NCBI RefSeq assembly: GCF_024199925.1
Contig: NZ_JANADR010000001.1
Location: 4,963,501 to 5,027,500 of the forward strand
Reading direction: 5' to 3'
Length of the DNA: 64,000 nucleotides
From: Bradyrhizobium sp. CCGUVB1N3
GTDB lineage: Bacteria; Pseudomonadota; Alphaproteobacteria; Rhizobiales; Xanthobacteraceae
Each line of letters starts with the position of its first letter. Within the stretch, counting starts at the first letter, position 1. This document shows positions 9,030 to 17,128 of this stretch, piece by piece. The position numbers and the translations under genes were made by a program. A model generated the notes under the pieces. The model worked only from the letters and a program-made list of their open reading frames with translations. It was not told the DNA's origin and did not search any database.

Positions 9030-9716
9030 CTAAGCAGCGCTCTCGTCAGCGTTCATGAGTTCGTAGGCGGCATTTGCCGACGCATGGGCATTCTCGACAT
9101 GCTTGATTGCGGCATTGCGAGCTGCATTGCTGTTCTTTGCGGCGATTGCCTCGTAGATCGCCTTCATTTCCTGCAAGCTTACCTTGGCTCGGCCTGGCCG
9201 CGACATCGACCGGGCACGCAGGAAGTTGATCCTGGCCAACAGGCCGGACAGAGTCTCCTCGATGATCCGATTGCCGCAGATACGCAGAATATGGGCATAG
9301 AACTCTGCGGTCGACGCGACTTCTGCCTGCATGTCGTTAACGCGTGCCGCCTTGCCGAAGGCGGCAAGAGACGCACGCATTAGCTTGAGATCGTCTGCAC
9401 TGGCACGCTTGGCAGCGATGAAGGCGGCCTCACCTTCAAGCAACGCACGCACCTGATAGATCTCGGCCGCCTGCTCCCGGGTCAGAACCGGTATTTGCGG
9501 CCCGCGATTGGGTATGATCTCGACCAGCCGCTCCGCCTCGAGGCTCCTCAACGCCTCCCGGATCGAAGACCGGCTCACCCCCAGCATTTCGCAGAGCTCA
9601 GCTTCCACCAAACGATCGCCTGGCTTGAATATGCCCTCGATGATTGCCTCGCGGAGCTTCTCAACGATCTGTAGCTGAACGGTCTTGGGCGATATCCGAA
9701 GGTTATGAGTCGCCAT
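9030..9716 (-). CDS. GntR-family transcriptional regulator, FCD subfamily
   Basis: The protein has an N-terminal winged helix (REAIIEGIFKPGDRLVEAELCEMLGVSRSSIREALRSLEAERLVEII) followed by a helical FCD ligand-binding domain with REQAAEIYQVRALLEGEAA. ATG 9716 is preferred over the longer frame from 9782 because it places the helix-turn-helix at the usual position and leaves a 2-base gap after the upstream gene. FCD regulators generally sense small carboxylates and repress nearby catabolic genes. Two matching palindromes, at 8847 and 10411, flank this gene's neighbourhood, which suggests it controls both arms of the island. Confidence 0.88.
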   Translation of the reverse strand: MATHNLRISPKTVQLQIVEKLREAIIEGIFKPGDRLVEAELCEMLGVSRSSIREALRSLEAERLVEIIPNRGPQIPVLTREQAAEIYQVRALLEGEAAFIAAKRASADDLKLMRASLAAFGKAARVNDMQAEVASTAEFYAHILRICGNRIIEETLSGLLARINFLRARSMSRPGRAKVSLQEMKAIYEAIAAKNSNAARNAAIKHVENAHASANAAYELMNADESAA

Positions 9717-9718
9717 CT

Positions 9719-10390
9719 TTATCGTTTTCCGATTTGCCGCGACCCGATGCGATCGAACACGGTATAGCTTGCCTTGAACCAATCATTCTTCGCGAGACGG
9801 TCGCGCCAAGCCGTTTTCCTGGCCTTCTCCCGCTCAGGCGACTGTAAAGCCCGCGCATCGGCGAGATAATGCAATGCGATATGAGTGTAGCTTTCAGGAA
9901 CGCCATCGGTAACGCGCATTCGCCGTACCATCAACCAATCTGAACACTCCATCAACAGCGGAATATGCTCGGTTTCATACCATGCGTCGAAATCCGGACG
10001 CGCTTCGGCAGGAATATTGAAGCACACCGCATACAATACGGGCGCATCCAGCAGTGCTGAATTCGCGTTCTCGGCCGGCCGCACCGACGCCTCGCTCGCG
10101 AGGTCGCGCGTGAAACCCGTAACATTGGCCAACATCCACGCGGTCTCTTCCGATGGATTGTTTTTGATGACTTTATAGGCATCGCTGGACAAAACATCGA
10201 CATTGTCCATCTCGTAGACCGCTAGATAGCCCGGACCATCCTGGCGCCGATAGCGCTGCGCGCTGATGAAGCCCGGACAGCCCATTCGCACCGGGATGTG
10301 ATGCGTGTCGTACCAGTTGTGAAATCTGGCGGTGCCCCCTTCTCCAGGAGTCATTTCCGAGAACAGAACAGCTTGGCCCTTGATTTGCAT
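9719..10390 (-). CDS. Duplicated dimeric alpha/beta-barrel (EthD/DUF4286-like) protein
   Basis: The 223-residue protein contains two copies of a ferredoxin-like fold marked by FHNWYDTHHIPVRMGCPG near residue 24 and FDAWYETEHIPLLMECSD near residue 145. The W-Y-x-x-x-H-I-P signature is characteristic of small dimeric barrel proteins such as EthD and related isomerases or monooxygenase accessories. Here two domains are fused in one chain, forming an intramolecular dimer. It is co-transcribed with the GntR gene 2 bases downstream and diverges from the DUF1185 gene. A catalytic role in the pathway is possible, but no substrate can be assigned. Confidence 0.7.
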   Translation of the reverse strand: MQIKGQAVLFSEMTPGEGGTARFHNWYDTHHIPVRMGCPGFISAQRYRRQDGPGYLAVYEMDNVDVLSSDAYKVIKNNPSEETAWMLANVTGFTRDLASEASVRPAENANSALLDAPVLYAVCFNIPAEARPDFDAWYETEHIPLLMECSDWLMVRRMRVTDGVPESYTHIALHYLADARALQSPEREKARKTAWRDRLAKNDWFKASYTVFDRIGSRQIGKR

Positions 10391-10410
10391 CTAATAACGC
10401 CTGATTGACA

Positions 10411-10426
10411 GATTGTCCGACGAAAT
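10411..10426. promoter_or_regulatory. Second candidate GntR operator, in the divergent promoter
   Basis: ATTGTCCGACGAAAT matches the ATTGTC-N-GAC core of the 8847 palindrome with a less perfect right half. It lies between the barrel-protein/GntR pair and the DUF1185-amidohydrolase-TRAP operon, so one bound dimer could control both directions, including autoregulation. Confidence 0.5.
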
Positions 10427-10473
10427 GCTAGCTGTTTGCCCGCTTCTGTCAAGTACTTCGAAAGTCGCCAAGA

Positions 10474-11061
10474 ATGGAACTGAATATTCGCCGAACTTAC
10501 GCCCTCGTCGAGAACAAGAGCGAGTTGGCAGGACAAAGAGTTGCCACTCCGATCCGCAAGGTTGCCGTGGTCGCAGTCCTCGCCAATCCATATGTCGGCC
10601 GGTACGTCGAAGACTTGACTTCTCTGATCGAAGCAAGCGTTGGCCTCGGCGCCTCGATGGGCCAAATGTGCATGGAAGCTCTCGGTCCTTATAAAGCGCA
10701 GAGCTACGGCAAGGGCGCGCTCGTCGGACTGGATGGCGATGCCGAGCATGCCAGCGCGTTGGTTACGACCGCTTATGCCAACCCGATCCGCGACGCGATC
10801 GGCGGCGGCAAGGCCTGGATCTCATCCATGGTCAAGCTGTCGCCCCCGGGGGGCCTGATCGACATCCCAATGAACCATAAGGACGATGTCTATGTCCGTT
10901 CGCACTATGACGGGATGACCATCGCCTTGCAGGATACGCCGATGCCCGACGAGATCGCCATCATCTTCTGCATGGCGAGCCACGGCCGCCTCAATGCGAG
11001 GGTCGGCGGGTTGACCCATGACGAAGTGGTCAGGCGCGACAATCTGAAAGAGCTCCAATGA
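10474..11061 (+). CDS. DUF1185 (amino acid synthesis family) protein
   Basis: The 195-residue protein matches the DUF1185/PF06684 type, with conserved elements near VAVVAVLANPYVGRY, SYGKGALVG, EHASALVTTAYANPIRDAIGGG and the late SHGRLNARVGG. The biochemical function of the family is not established, despite the pfam name. In proteobacteria such genes often sit beside amidohydrolases and transporters. It opens the rightward operon and its stop overlaps the start of the enamidase-like gene by 4 bases (ATGA), which points to tight stoichiometric coupling with that enzyme. Confidence 0.8.
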   Translation: MELNIRRTYALVENKSELAGQRVATPIRKVAVVAVLANPYVGRYVEDLTSLIEASVGLGASMGQMCMEALGPYKAQSYGKGALVGLDGDAEHASALVTTAYANPIRDAIGGGKAWISSMVKLSPPGGLIDIPMNHKDDVYVRSHYDGMTIALQDTPMPDEIAIIFCMASHGRLNARVGGLTHDEVVRRDNLKELQ

Positions 11062-12254
11062 AGACGGCGGTTGTCAACCTCGGGTCGATCATGAGCGGCG
11101 ACCTGAAATCACCGGTCATACCGGGTGACACCATCATCACGAATGAAGGCCTAATTGTTTCCGCCGGCACGGCCTCGAGCAATGCGGTCGAGAACTGTGA
11201 CGTGGTGATCGATGCCGGCGGCGCCATCGCGATCCCGGGCCTGATCGACTCTCATGTTCACATCACCTTCGGAGACTATACGCCTCGCCAGAAGACAGTC
11301 GGCTTCCTCGAAAGCTATGTCCATGGCGGCGTCACGACGGCAATCAGCGCCTCCGAGGTTCATGTTCCCGGCCGTCCAAAGGACGTCGTTGGAATCAAGG
11401 CCCTGGCCGTCGCCGCCCACAAATGCTTCGAGACATATCGTCCCGGCGGCATGCGCGTGTGCGCGGGATCCTTGATCCTGGAGCCGGGCCTTCGCGAAAC
11501 CGACTTCGACGATCTCGTTTCGTCCGGAGTCTGGATGGTGAAAGCCGGCTTCGGCGCGTTCAAAACGCCGTTCGAGTACGCGCCACTTGTTGCCATGGCC
11601 AAGTCGCGCGGCATGGTCTCAATGGTCCATACCGGCGGATCGTCCATCCCCGGGTCTTCCGGAATCTGGGCCGACCATGTTCTCGCGATCAATCCCGACG
11701 TATCGTATCACGTGAACGGCGGCCCGGTCGCGATGCCGGACGAGGACTTCCCCCGGCTCGTCAACGAGTCCGATGTCGCGATGCAGGTTTGCACCGCCGG
11801 AAATCTTAGAACAACGCTTCTCGTTGCGGATCTGCTGCGCAAGGCAGATCGCAACGAACGTCTGCTGATTGCGACGGACACGCCGACCGGAAGCGGCATC
11901 ATGCCACTTGGCATGCTGTACACGATCAGCCACTTGTGTTCGCTCGGTGGCATGGCCCCCGAACTGGCCATTGCGGCCGCAACGGGCAACAATGCGCGCG
12001 TTTACCGCCTCAACAGTGGCGTAATCGCGCCCGGACGTGACGCCGATCTCGTCATCATCGATGCTTGCCTTGGCGGGTCGCAACCGGACGCTCTCTCGGC
12101 GCTTCGTAACGGCGATGTCCCCGCTGTCGGTGCTGTGATCACGGCTGGTATTCCGCGTTTCGTGGGGCGCAGCCGCAACACGCCGGAAGCGACACGCCGC
12201 GTTACCGTGTCTCAGAGCAAGGTCGTACAGGACTTCTCAGGAGCGGCGCACTAA
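11058..12254 (+). CDS. Enamidase-like amidohydrolase
   Basis: The 398-residue protein is an amidohydrolase-superfamily metalloenzyme. It carries the first-strand metal ligands HVH in PGLIDSHVHITFGDY, a histidine in SMVHTGGSSIPGSS, a late HVNGGP and an aspartate in IATDTPTGSG. The combination of GDYTPRQKT, PGRPKD, HTGGSSIPGSS and a final SRNTP segment resembles the enamidase of bacterial nicotinate fermentation, which opens a cyclic enamide. K in VWMVKAGFG could be the carbamylated bridging lysine. By context it may open a lactam or cyclic enamide brought in by the adjacent TRAP system. The family call rests on remembered sequence patterns, so dihydroorotase-like alternatives remain. Confidence 0.75.
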   Translation: MKTAVVNLGSIMSGDLKSPVIPGDTIITNEGLIVSAGTASSNAVENCDVVIDAGGAIAIPGLIDSHVHITFGDYTPRQKTVGFLESYVHGGVTTAISASEVHVPGRPKDVVGIKALAVAAHKCFETYRPGGMRVCAGSLILEPGLRETDFDDLVSSGVWMVKAGFGAFKTPFEYAPLVAMAKSRGMVSMVHTGGSSIPGSSGIWADHVLAINPDVSYHVNGGPVAMPDEDFPRLVNESDVAMQVCTAGNLRTTLLVADLLRKADRNERLLIATDTPTGSGIMPLGMLYTISHLCSLGGMAPELAIAAATGNNARVYRLNSGVIAPGRDADLVIIDACLGGSQPDALSALRNGDVPAVGAVITAGIPRFVGRSRNTPEATRRVTVSQSKVVQDFSGAAH

Positions 12255-12355
12255 CACGTACGGAGCTTGCGATTGGCTCCCTTCTTGCACGGGATTCTGA
12301 CGAGGACATAACGAACCGCCTTTTCAGTACGTCGACGGAGTGAGGAAGCACGAGA

Positions 12356-13381
12356 ATGAAAACTGGATCTATCACGCGGCGGCGCTTCATCGTCTCCAGC
12401 GCAAGCGCCATTCCTTTAATCGCGGCGCCTGCAATCCTGTCGGCACAATCCACGCCGCTCACGATGAAGGTCGGAACGCCGACGCTGAATGACGTTCAGC
12501 ATGAATGGATGAAGATCTTTCAGCGCATCCTCGAAGCGGACACCTCAGGTCAGATCAAGGTCGAGATATATCCCGCAAGTCAGCTCGGCTCGATCCCGCG
12601 CATGATTGAAGGCACGCAATTTGGATCGATACAGTGCTTTGTCGGCCCGCCGGAATTCCTGGTCGGCGTCGATAGTCGCTTCGAGGTGCTCGGTGCGCCC
12701 GGCCTCTTCAAGGATATGGCCCATGCCAATCGCGCGATCCAGGATGCGGCTTTCAACAAGGCCTTCCTCGCGCTCGGCGCCAACAAGGGATTGAAGGGAG
12801 TTGGCATCTTCGTGAGTGGACCAACGATCTTCAACACCCGCACCAGGATCGAAAAGCTTGGCGACTTCGAAGGGCAGAAGATTCGCGTCCTGGCGTCGGC
12901 GATCCAGACCGAACAATTGAAGAAGGTCAAGGCCACCGCCGTGCCTATGCCGCTCGGCGAGGTCCTGCCTGCACTCCAGCAAGGTACGATCGACGGTGTG
13001 ATGAGCGTACTGTCTGTCCTCGCAGCGCTGCGCTTTTACGATGCGGCCAAATATGTGGTCGAGACCGATCAGGCGATGGTGACGGTCGCATCCGTCGTCA
13101 GCAAGCAGTGGTACGATGCGTTGCCACCTGCCCTGCAAATGAAGGTTGATGAGGCCGGCCACAAGGCGAGTGTCGAGGTCTTCCCGTGGGCTGTCGACTT
13201 CACTACGAAGCAACGCGCGGCATGGACGGCCAACGGAGGCGTCATCACCGAGCTTTCTGCGGAGGATCGCACCGAGTTCGTGAAGCGAGTGCGGCCGATT
13301 GGCGCCGAGGTCACGGCAAAGAAGGCTCCGGAGCGCGAGCTGTTCGAACTGCTATCCAAAACCGCGGAGGCCGCGGCGTGA
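12356..13381 (+). CDS. TRAP transporter substrate-binding protein, DctP family
   Basis: The 341-residue protein begins with a twin-arginine-like signal (TRRRFIVSSASAIPLIAAPAILSA), followed by a mature periplasmic binding protein containing the family landmark KIRVLASAIQTEQLKKVKATAVPMPLGEV around residue 180. DctP binds a carboxylate in the periplasm and hands it to the DctQM membrane pair. ATG 12356 has a GGAAG ribosome site. Its stop overlaps the GTG start of dctQ, so all three TRAP genes form one unit. Confidence 0.92.
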   Translation: MKTGSITRRRFIVSSASAIPLIAAPAILSAQSTPLTMKVGTPTLNDVQHEWMKIFQRILEADTSGQIKVEIYPASQLGSIPRMIEGTQFGSIQCFVGPPEFLVGVDSRFEVLGAPGLFKDMAHANRAIQDAAFNKAFLALGANKGLKGVGIFVSGPTIFNTRTRIEKLGDFEGQKIRVLASAIQTEQLKKVKATAVPMPLGEVLPALQQGTIDGVMSVLSVLAALRFYDAAKYVVETDQAMVTVASVVSKQWYDALPPALQMKVDEAGHKASVEVFPWAVDFTTKQRAAWTANGGVITELSAEDRTEFVKRVRPIGAEVTAKKAPERELFELLSKTAEAAA

Positions 13382-13911
13382 CAGCCGAGCTGGCCGGCGG
13401 CGGCGCGACCGCCACATCGCCCGGTAAGCTGCTCCGGCTTGGAAACGGCATTTCGATGCTATCGACCACGATTGCCGGCATCGCCATGCTTACGATCGTG
13501 GCGATCAACGGTGCAAACGTGGCTGGACGTTACTTCTTTGCGAGTCCGATACCCTGGGCCGAAGAGTCCATGCTCTATCTGATGATTCTGGTGGTATTTG
13601 CCGCTGTCGCGAGCGTTACCTGGAGAGGCGCACACATCAGGATCGAACTGATCCTTGAAGCGATGCCGTTTCGATTCCGGCAAATTGCCGCTCTGGCGTC
13701 GGCCATACTCACCATCGGAATCTGCCTGGTCGTGGCGCTTAGCAGTTTCGACGTTGTTTCCCAGCTTTACGCGTTCGATCAGCGCAGCGATGCCATGGAG
13801 TTTCCCGTCTGGATTCCGCAATCCGCAGTGTTGATCGGATTATTGCTGGTCGCCGCCATGACCGCATTGCGTCTGGTCGTCTACGGACCGACCGTCTCCG
13901 ACCACTCCTGA
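13378..13911 (+). CDS. TRAP transporter small permease, DctQ family
   Basis: The 177-residue protein has four membrane helices and the NVAGRYFF...IPWAEE motif typical of DctQ. The GTG at 13378 is chosen because it overlaps the dctP stop in a GTGA arrangement and gives the normal family length; the open frame itself extends further upstream without support. It forms the membrane complex with DctM encoded 16 bases downstream. Confidence 0.87.
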   Translation: MTAELAGGGATATSPGKLLRLGNGISMLSTTIAGIAMLTIVAINGANVAGRYFFASPIPWAEESMLYLMILVVFAAVASVTWRGAHIRIELILEAMPFRFRQIAALASAILTIGICLVVALSSFDVVSQLYAFDQRSDAMEFPVWIPQSAVLIGLLLVAAMTALRLVVYGPTVSDHS

Positions 13912-13927
13912 TATCGAAAGAATATCG

Positions 13928-15205
13928 ATGAACGCGCTGGTCTTCGGAGTGTTGCCCATCACATTGCTGGCGATCGGCACGCCGATCTTCGTGACGTTGC
14001 TCATCGCAACAGCGGCCGGCATTCTGATGATGGGTGGCATTCCCTTGCGTGCCGTTCATACAGCCTTGTTCGGCAGCCTCGATGCCTTCTCCCTGCTCGC
14101 CGTTCCCCTGTTCATTCTTGCGGGCGACATCATGGCCCGCGGCGGCATCGCCCGCCGCTTGATCGAACTGATCATGGCCGTCGTCGGAGGCGTTCGCGGA
14201 TCGTTGCCGTTGGCGACGGTTGCGTCGGCGTCGGCCTTTGGCGCGATGTCCGGATCAAGCGTCGCCTGCGTCGCAGCGATCGGCAAGCTTACACTGCCAT
14301 CCCTCGAGAAAGCGGGTTACGGACGCACCTTTTCAGTCAGCCTCATCACCGCCACCGGCGTGATCGACGTGATTATCCCGCCGTCGATCCCGATGATCAT
14401 CTACGCGATCGCTGCACAGCAATCGGCGACGCAATTGTTCCTGGCCGGCATCGTGCCAGGCCTGATCGTGGCATTTGCGCTGGGCATCTATGTGGTGATC
14501 TTGTCCAGGATGCGAAACATTCCGATTGGAGCGAAGCCGCGCTGGGACGTCATCTGGCCGGCGGCACGCCGTTCGGTATGGGCTGTGCTTGCGCCGGGCG
14601 TGATCCTCGGCGGCATCTATGGCGGTGTCTTCACGCCCACTGAGGCAGCTGGCATAGCATGCGTCTATTCGATCTTCGTTTCCGTGATGGTATATCGCGA
14701 ACTCACATGGGCTGACATCTGGTCAATCACACTGGAATCGTCATTCCTGGTGGCTCAGATCATGATCATTGTCGCAGCCGCCGGCACCTTCTCCTGGCTG
14801 ATCACGACCAGCGGCTTTCCGGCCATGCTTGTGTCCCTGATCGACAGCCTGTCACTGCAGACCTGGGCATTGCTACTCGCCATCAACATTCTCTTGCTGT
14901 TGGTCGGGAGCGTCCTGGAGCCGCCGGCCGCCATCCTTGTGCTGGCTCCACTGCTGACGCCAATTGCGAACAAGGCCGGTATCGATCCGATTCACTTCGG
15001 TATCATCGTCACCGTGAATCTCGCGATTGGAATGTTCATGCCGCCTTTCGGACTCAATTTGTTTGCGTCGAATGCGATCTTCAAGACACCGCTGCCGCAA
15101 CTTTATCGAGGCGTGATCCCCTTCTTCTTTATCTACCTCTTCGTCCTCGCTTTGATCACCTACATCCCGGCCCTGACATTGGTGCCAATGGCGCTGTATC
15201 GCTGA
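13928..15205 (+). CDS. TRAP transporter large permease, DctM family
   Basis: The 425-residue protein is strongly hydrophobic, with about 12 segments and the normal DctM length. Family landmarks include FGAMSGSSVACVAAIG near residue 100, VIIPPSIPMIIYA near 155 and TPTEAAGIA near 238. DctM is the sodium-coupled transport channel of TRAP systems. It follows dctQ closely and is followed after 59 bases by a TctC-type receptor, so two different carboxylate import systems share one transcript. Confidence 0.92.
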   Translation: MNALVFGVLPITLLAIGTPIFVTLLIATAAGILMMGGIPLRAVHTALFGSLDAFSLLAVPLFILAGDIMARGGIARRLIELIMAVVGGVRGSLPLATVASASAFGAMSGSSVACVAAIGKLTLPSLEKAGYGRTFSVSLITATGVIDVIIPPSIPMIIYAIAAQQSATQLFLAGIVPGLIVAFALGIYVVILSRMRNIPIGAKPRWDVIWPAARRSVWAVLAPGVILGGIYGGVFTPTEAAGIACVYSIFVSVMVYRELTWADIWSITLESSFLVAQIMIIVAAAGTFSWLITTSGFPAMLVSLIDSLSLQTWALLLAINILLLLVGSVLEPPAAILVLAPLLTPIANKAGIDPIHFGIIVTVNLAIGMFMPPFGLNLFASNAIFKTPLPQLYRGVIPFFFIYLFVLALITYIPALTLVPMALYR

Positions 15206-15264
15206 CGGTACGATCGGATGTCGGCTCTTCAATTCCCCCTGCTACACCGAAGGAGATTTTCCCG

Positions 15265-16224
15265 ATGAGACGCATTCTGTTGATCGGGTTGTTCGGACTA
15301 TTCGGCATTGCAGCAGCGGTGGCCGAGACGTTTCCATCGAAGCCCGTCACGCTTGTTATCCCCTATTCGCCGGGCGGATCGTCTGATGTCGTCGGACGCA
15401 GTCTGGCGCAGAAACTCAGTGAAATCTGGAAGCAGCCTGTGGTGGTCGAGAACCGTCCGGGAGCCACGACGACGGTCGGCGCGGAGTATGTCTCGCGTGC
15501 CGCACCGGATGGCTACACCATGCTGCTGGCCGCGCCTCCCTTCGTCATTACCCAATACGTCTATCCGAATCTCGGTTACGACACCGAGAAGAACTTTGAG
15601 CCCGTCTCATTGGTCGCTTACTTTCCGCTTATCATGGTCGTCAATCCATCGCTGCCCATCAACAACCTGAAGGAGCTAATCGAGTATTCGCGCAAGAACC
15701 CGGGTATGGTCTATCCCTCCCCCGGAGCGGGCACGACGCCTCATCTGATGGGTGAGATGCTTGCAAAGCACGAGAAACTCGACACCATCCATGCCCCCTA
15801 CAAGAGTGGCGGACAGGGTGTCATCGATCTGGTCGCCGGCCGTTTGCAGTTTTTCGCCGGCGCGCCAGCCGAAGTCATGTCGCACATGAAAGGCGGCAAG
15901 CTTCGCGCGGTTGCCGTGCTCGACGACAAGCGGCTCTCAGTTCTTCCGGATCTCCTGACGTCACCCGAGCAAGGTTTCGGATATCTGCAGGCCCAAACCT
16001 GGTCGACGGTCGTCGTTCCCAAGGGCACCCCGAAGAGCATTGTCGACAAGATGAGTGGCGACATCGCCACGGCCTTGCAGGACCCGGGGTTGAAGGAACG
16101 ACTCGTATCCCAAGGCGCGGTCGTCGTCGGATCAACGCCGGAGACGCTTCGCGATTTCTACCGCAAAGAGCACGCGAAATTTGGTCCGCTGGTCAAGGCA
16201 ATCGGCCTGAAACCGGAGCAATAG
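15265..16224 (+). CDS. TctC/Bug-family periplasmic solute-binding receptor
   Basis: The 319-residue secreted protein has a signal peptide (RRILLIGLFGLFGIAAAVAE) and the classic Bug motifs FPSKPVTLVIPYSPGGSSDVVGR, VENRPGATT and the later PYKSGGQGVIDLVAGR. Such receptors bind carboxylates and serve TctAB permeases. The only TctAB genes here are at 2337-4291 on the other strand, so this is probably their receptor, separated by rearrangement or by design. AAGGAG precedes ATG 15265. It is the last gene of the rightward operon. Confidence 0.9.
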   Translation: MRRILLIGLFGLFGIAAAVAETFPSKPVTLVIPYSPGGSSDVVGRSLAQKLSEIWKQPVVVENRPGATTTVGAEYVSRAAPDGYTMLLAAPPFVITQYVYPNLGYDTEKNFEPVSLVAYFPLIMVVNPSLPINNLKELIEYSRKNPGMVYPSPGAGTTPHLMGEMLAKHEKLDTIHAPYKSGGQGVIDLVAGRLQFFAGAPAEVMSHMKGGKLRAVAVLDDKRLSVLPDLLTSPEQGFGYLQAQTWSTVVVPKGTPKSIVDKMSGDIATALQDPGLKERLVSQGAVVVGSTPETLRDFYRKEHAKFGPLVKAIGLKPEQ

Positions 16225-16337
16225 GCCTGCCGATCTCGAAATTTCCCTCGATCTCCCGGTGCACAAATCGTGCACACACACCTTCTAACCGATTGAAAAA
16301 TTTGAACTCACGCTCGAATCCATCATTGGACAAATTG

Positions 16338-16358
16338 TGGCGCCGTTCCCAGGCGCCA
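16338..16358 (+). terminator. Hairpin after the TctC-type receptor gene
   Basis: TGGCGCC (16338-16344) and GGCGCCA (16352-16358) form a 7-bp stem with a 7-base loop. There is no clear T run, so this is only a possible terminator of the rightward operon. Confidence 0.35.
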
Positions 16359-16391
16359 ACTGCTTAGGCGGGTCTGACAGCAATCAACACT

Positions 16392-16443
16392 GCGAGCTGG
16401 ATAGGATTTGAACCTATCACCTTCAGGTTATGAGCCTGACGAT
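16392..16443 (-). pseudogene. 3' half of a tRNA-fMet-like gene
   Basis: The leftward strand contains the anticodon arm TCAGG-CTCATAA-CCTGA (anticodon CAT) and a T arm ATAGG-TTCAAAT-CCTAT with intact pairing. Both match initiator tRNA in layout and in most bases. The acceptor strand downstream (CCAGCTCGC) has no partner, and the upstream sequence is the end of tenA, with no D arm and no 5' acceptor strand. It is therefore a 3' tRNA fragment, as left at attachment sites of elements that integrate into tRNA genes. It marks the right edge of the catabolic island. Confidence 0.6.
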
Positions 16444-16454
16444 TGCCGAAACGG

Positions 16455-17128
16455 CTATTCGACACGCTGGCCCGCGCGCCAGCCCATCTCCCAGAAGTCT
16501 GCCTCGAGTCGGGTGGCTTCCTTGAAGATCGCAATCAGCTCTGCCTCGCGGGCCGGCGTGGCGTAGAGATCGGCGAGACGCTCCAGGTGCGCCCGCGCTT
16601 TCGCCGCGACCTCCTGGTATGGCACGCCGGCATACTCGGCGATCCAAACGCGATAGGGGTTCGTCGCAGCGTCCGCATCGGGTAGCGAGGCGAGCCGCGT
16701 TGCGATCTCCGCGTAGCCGATCACGCAAGGGGCAAGCGCCACCTTGAGTGCTAGCAGATCGCCGCGCATTCCTGCGTCGAGCACGTAGCGTGTATAGGCC
16801 AGCATCTCGACCGCCGGAGGGTTTGTTCAAGGTCGCTCGGGGACAGGCCCCAACCGGCACAGAGCTTCACATGCAGGTTCATCTCGACATCAAGGACGGC
16901 CGAGAGGCCGGCCGCTGCTTCACGCATGTCGGCAAGCTTGGGCGACTTGTAGACCGAGAGCGCATAGGCGCGAGCAAACTCGATAAGGAAAAGATAGTCC
17001 TGAGCGAGGTAGTGACGAAACGCCGCTTCGGCGAGCGAGCCGTCTGCCAACCCGTTCGTGAAGGGATGCTCGGTGTAGGCCCGCCACTCAGCGGATGCTT
17101 CTGTCTTTAGACGCTCGAAGAAACTCAC
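16455..17128 (-). pseudogene. tenA: TenA-family aminopyrimidine aminohydrolase, frameshifted
   Basis: Two leftward frames join into one TenA protein of about 220 residues. The N-terminal part (MSFFERLK, HPFTNGLADGSLAEAAFRHYLAQDYLFL) ends out of frame after DLEQT. The C-terminal part resumes with PAVEMLAYTRYVLDAG and contains ALAPCVIGYAEI and a late EADFWEMGW. A one-base loss near 16805-16825 separates them. TenA hydrolyses aminopyrimidines for thiamin salvage. Its product could matter locally because the island encodes a ThDP enzyme, but the gene is now broken unless the shift is an error. Confidence 0.8.

Noticed and set aside
16392..16470. Intact tRNA-Met gene
   Set aside because: Anticodon and T arms fold, but no D arm or matching acceptor strand can be found, so only a fragment is claimed.
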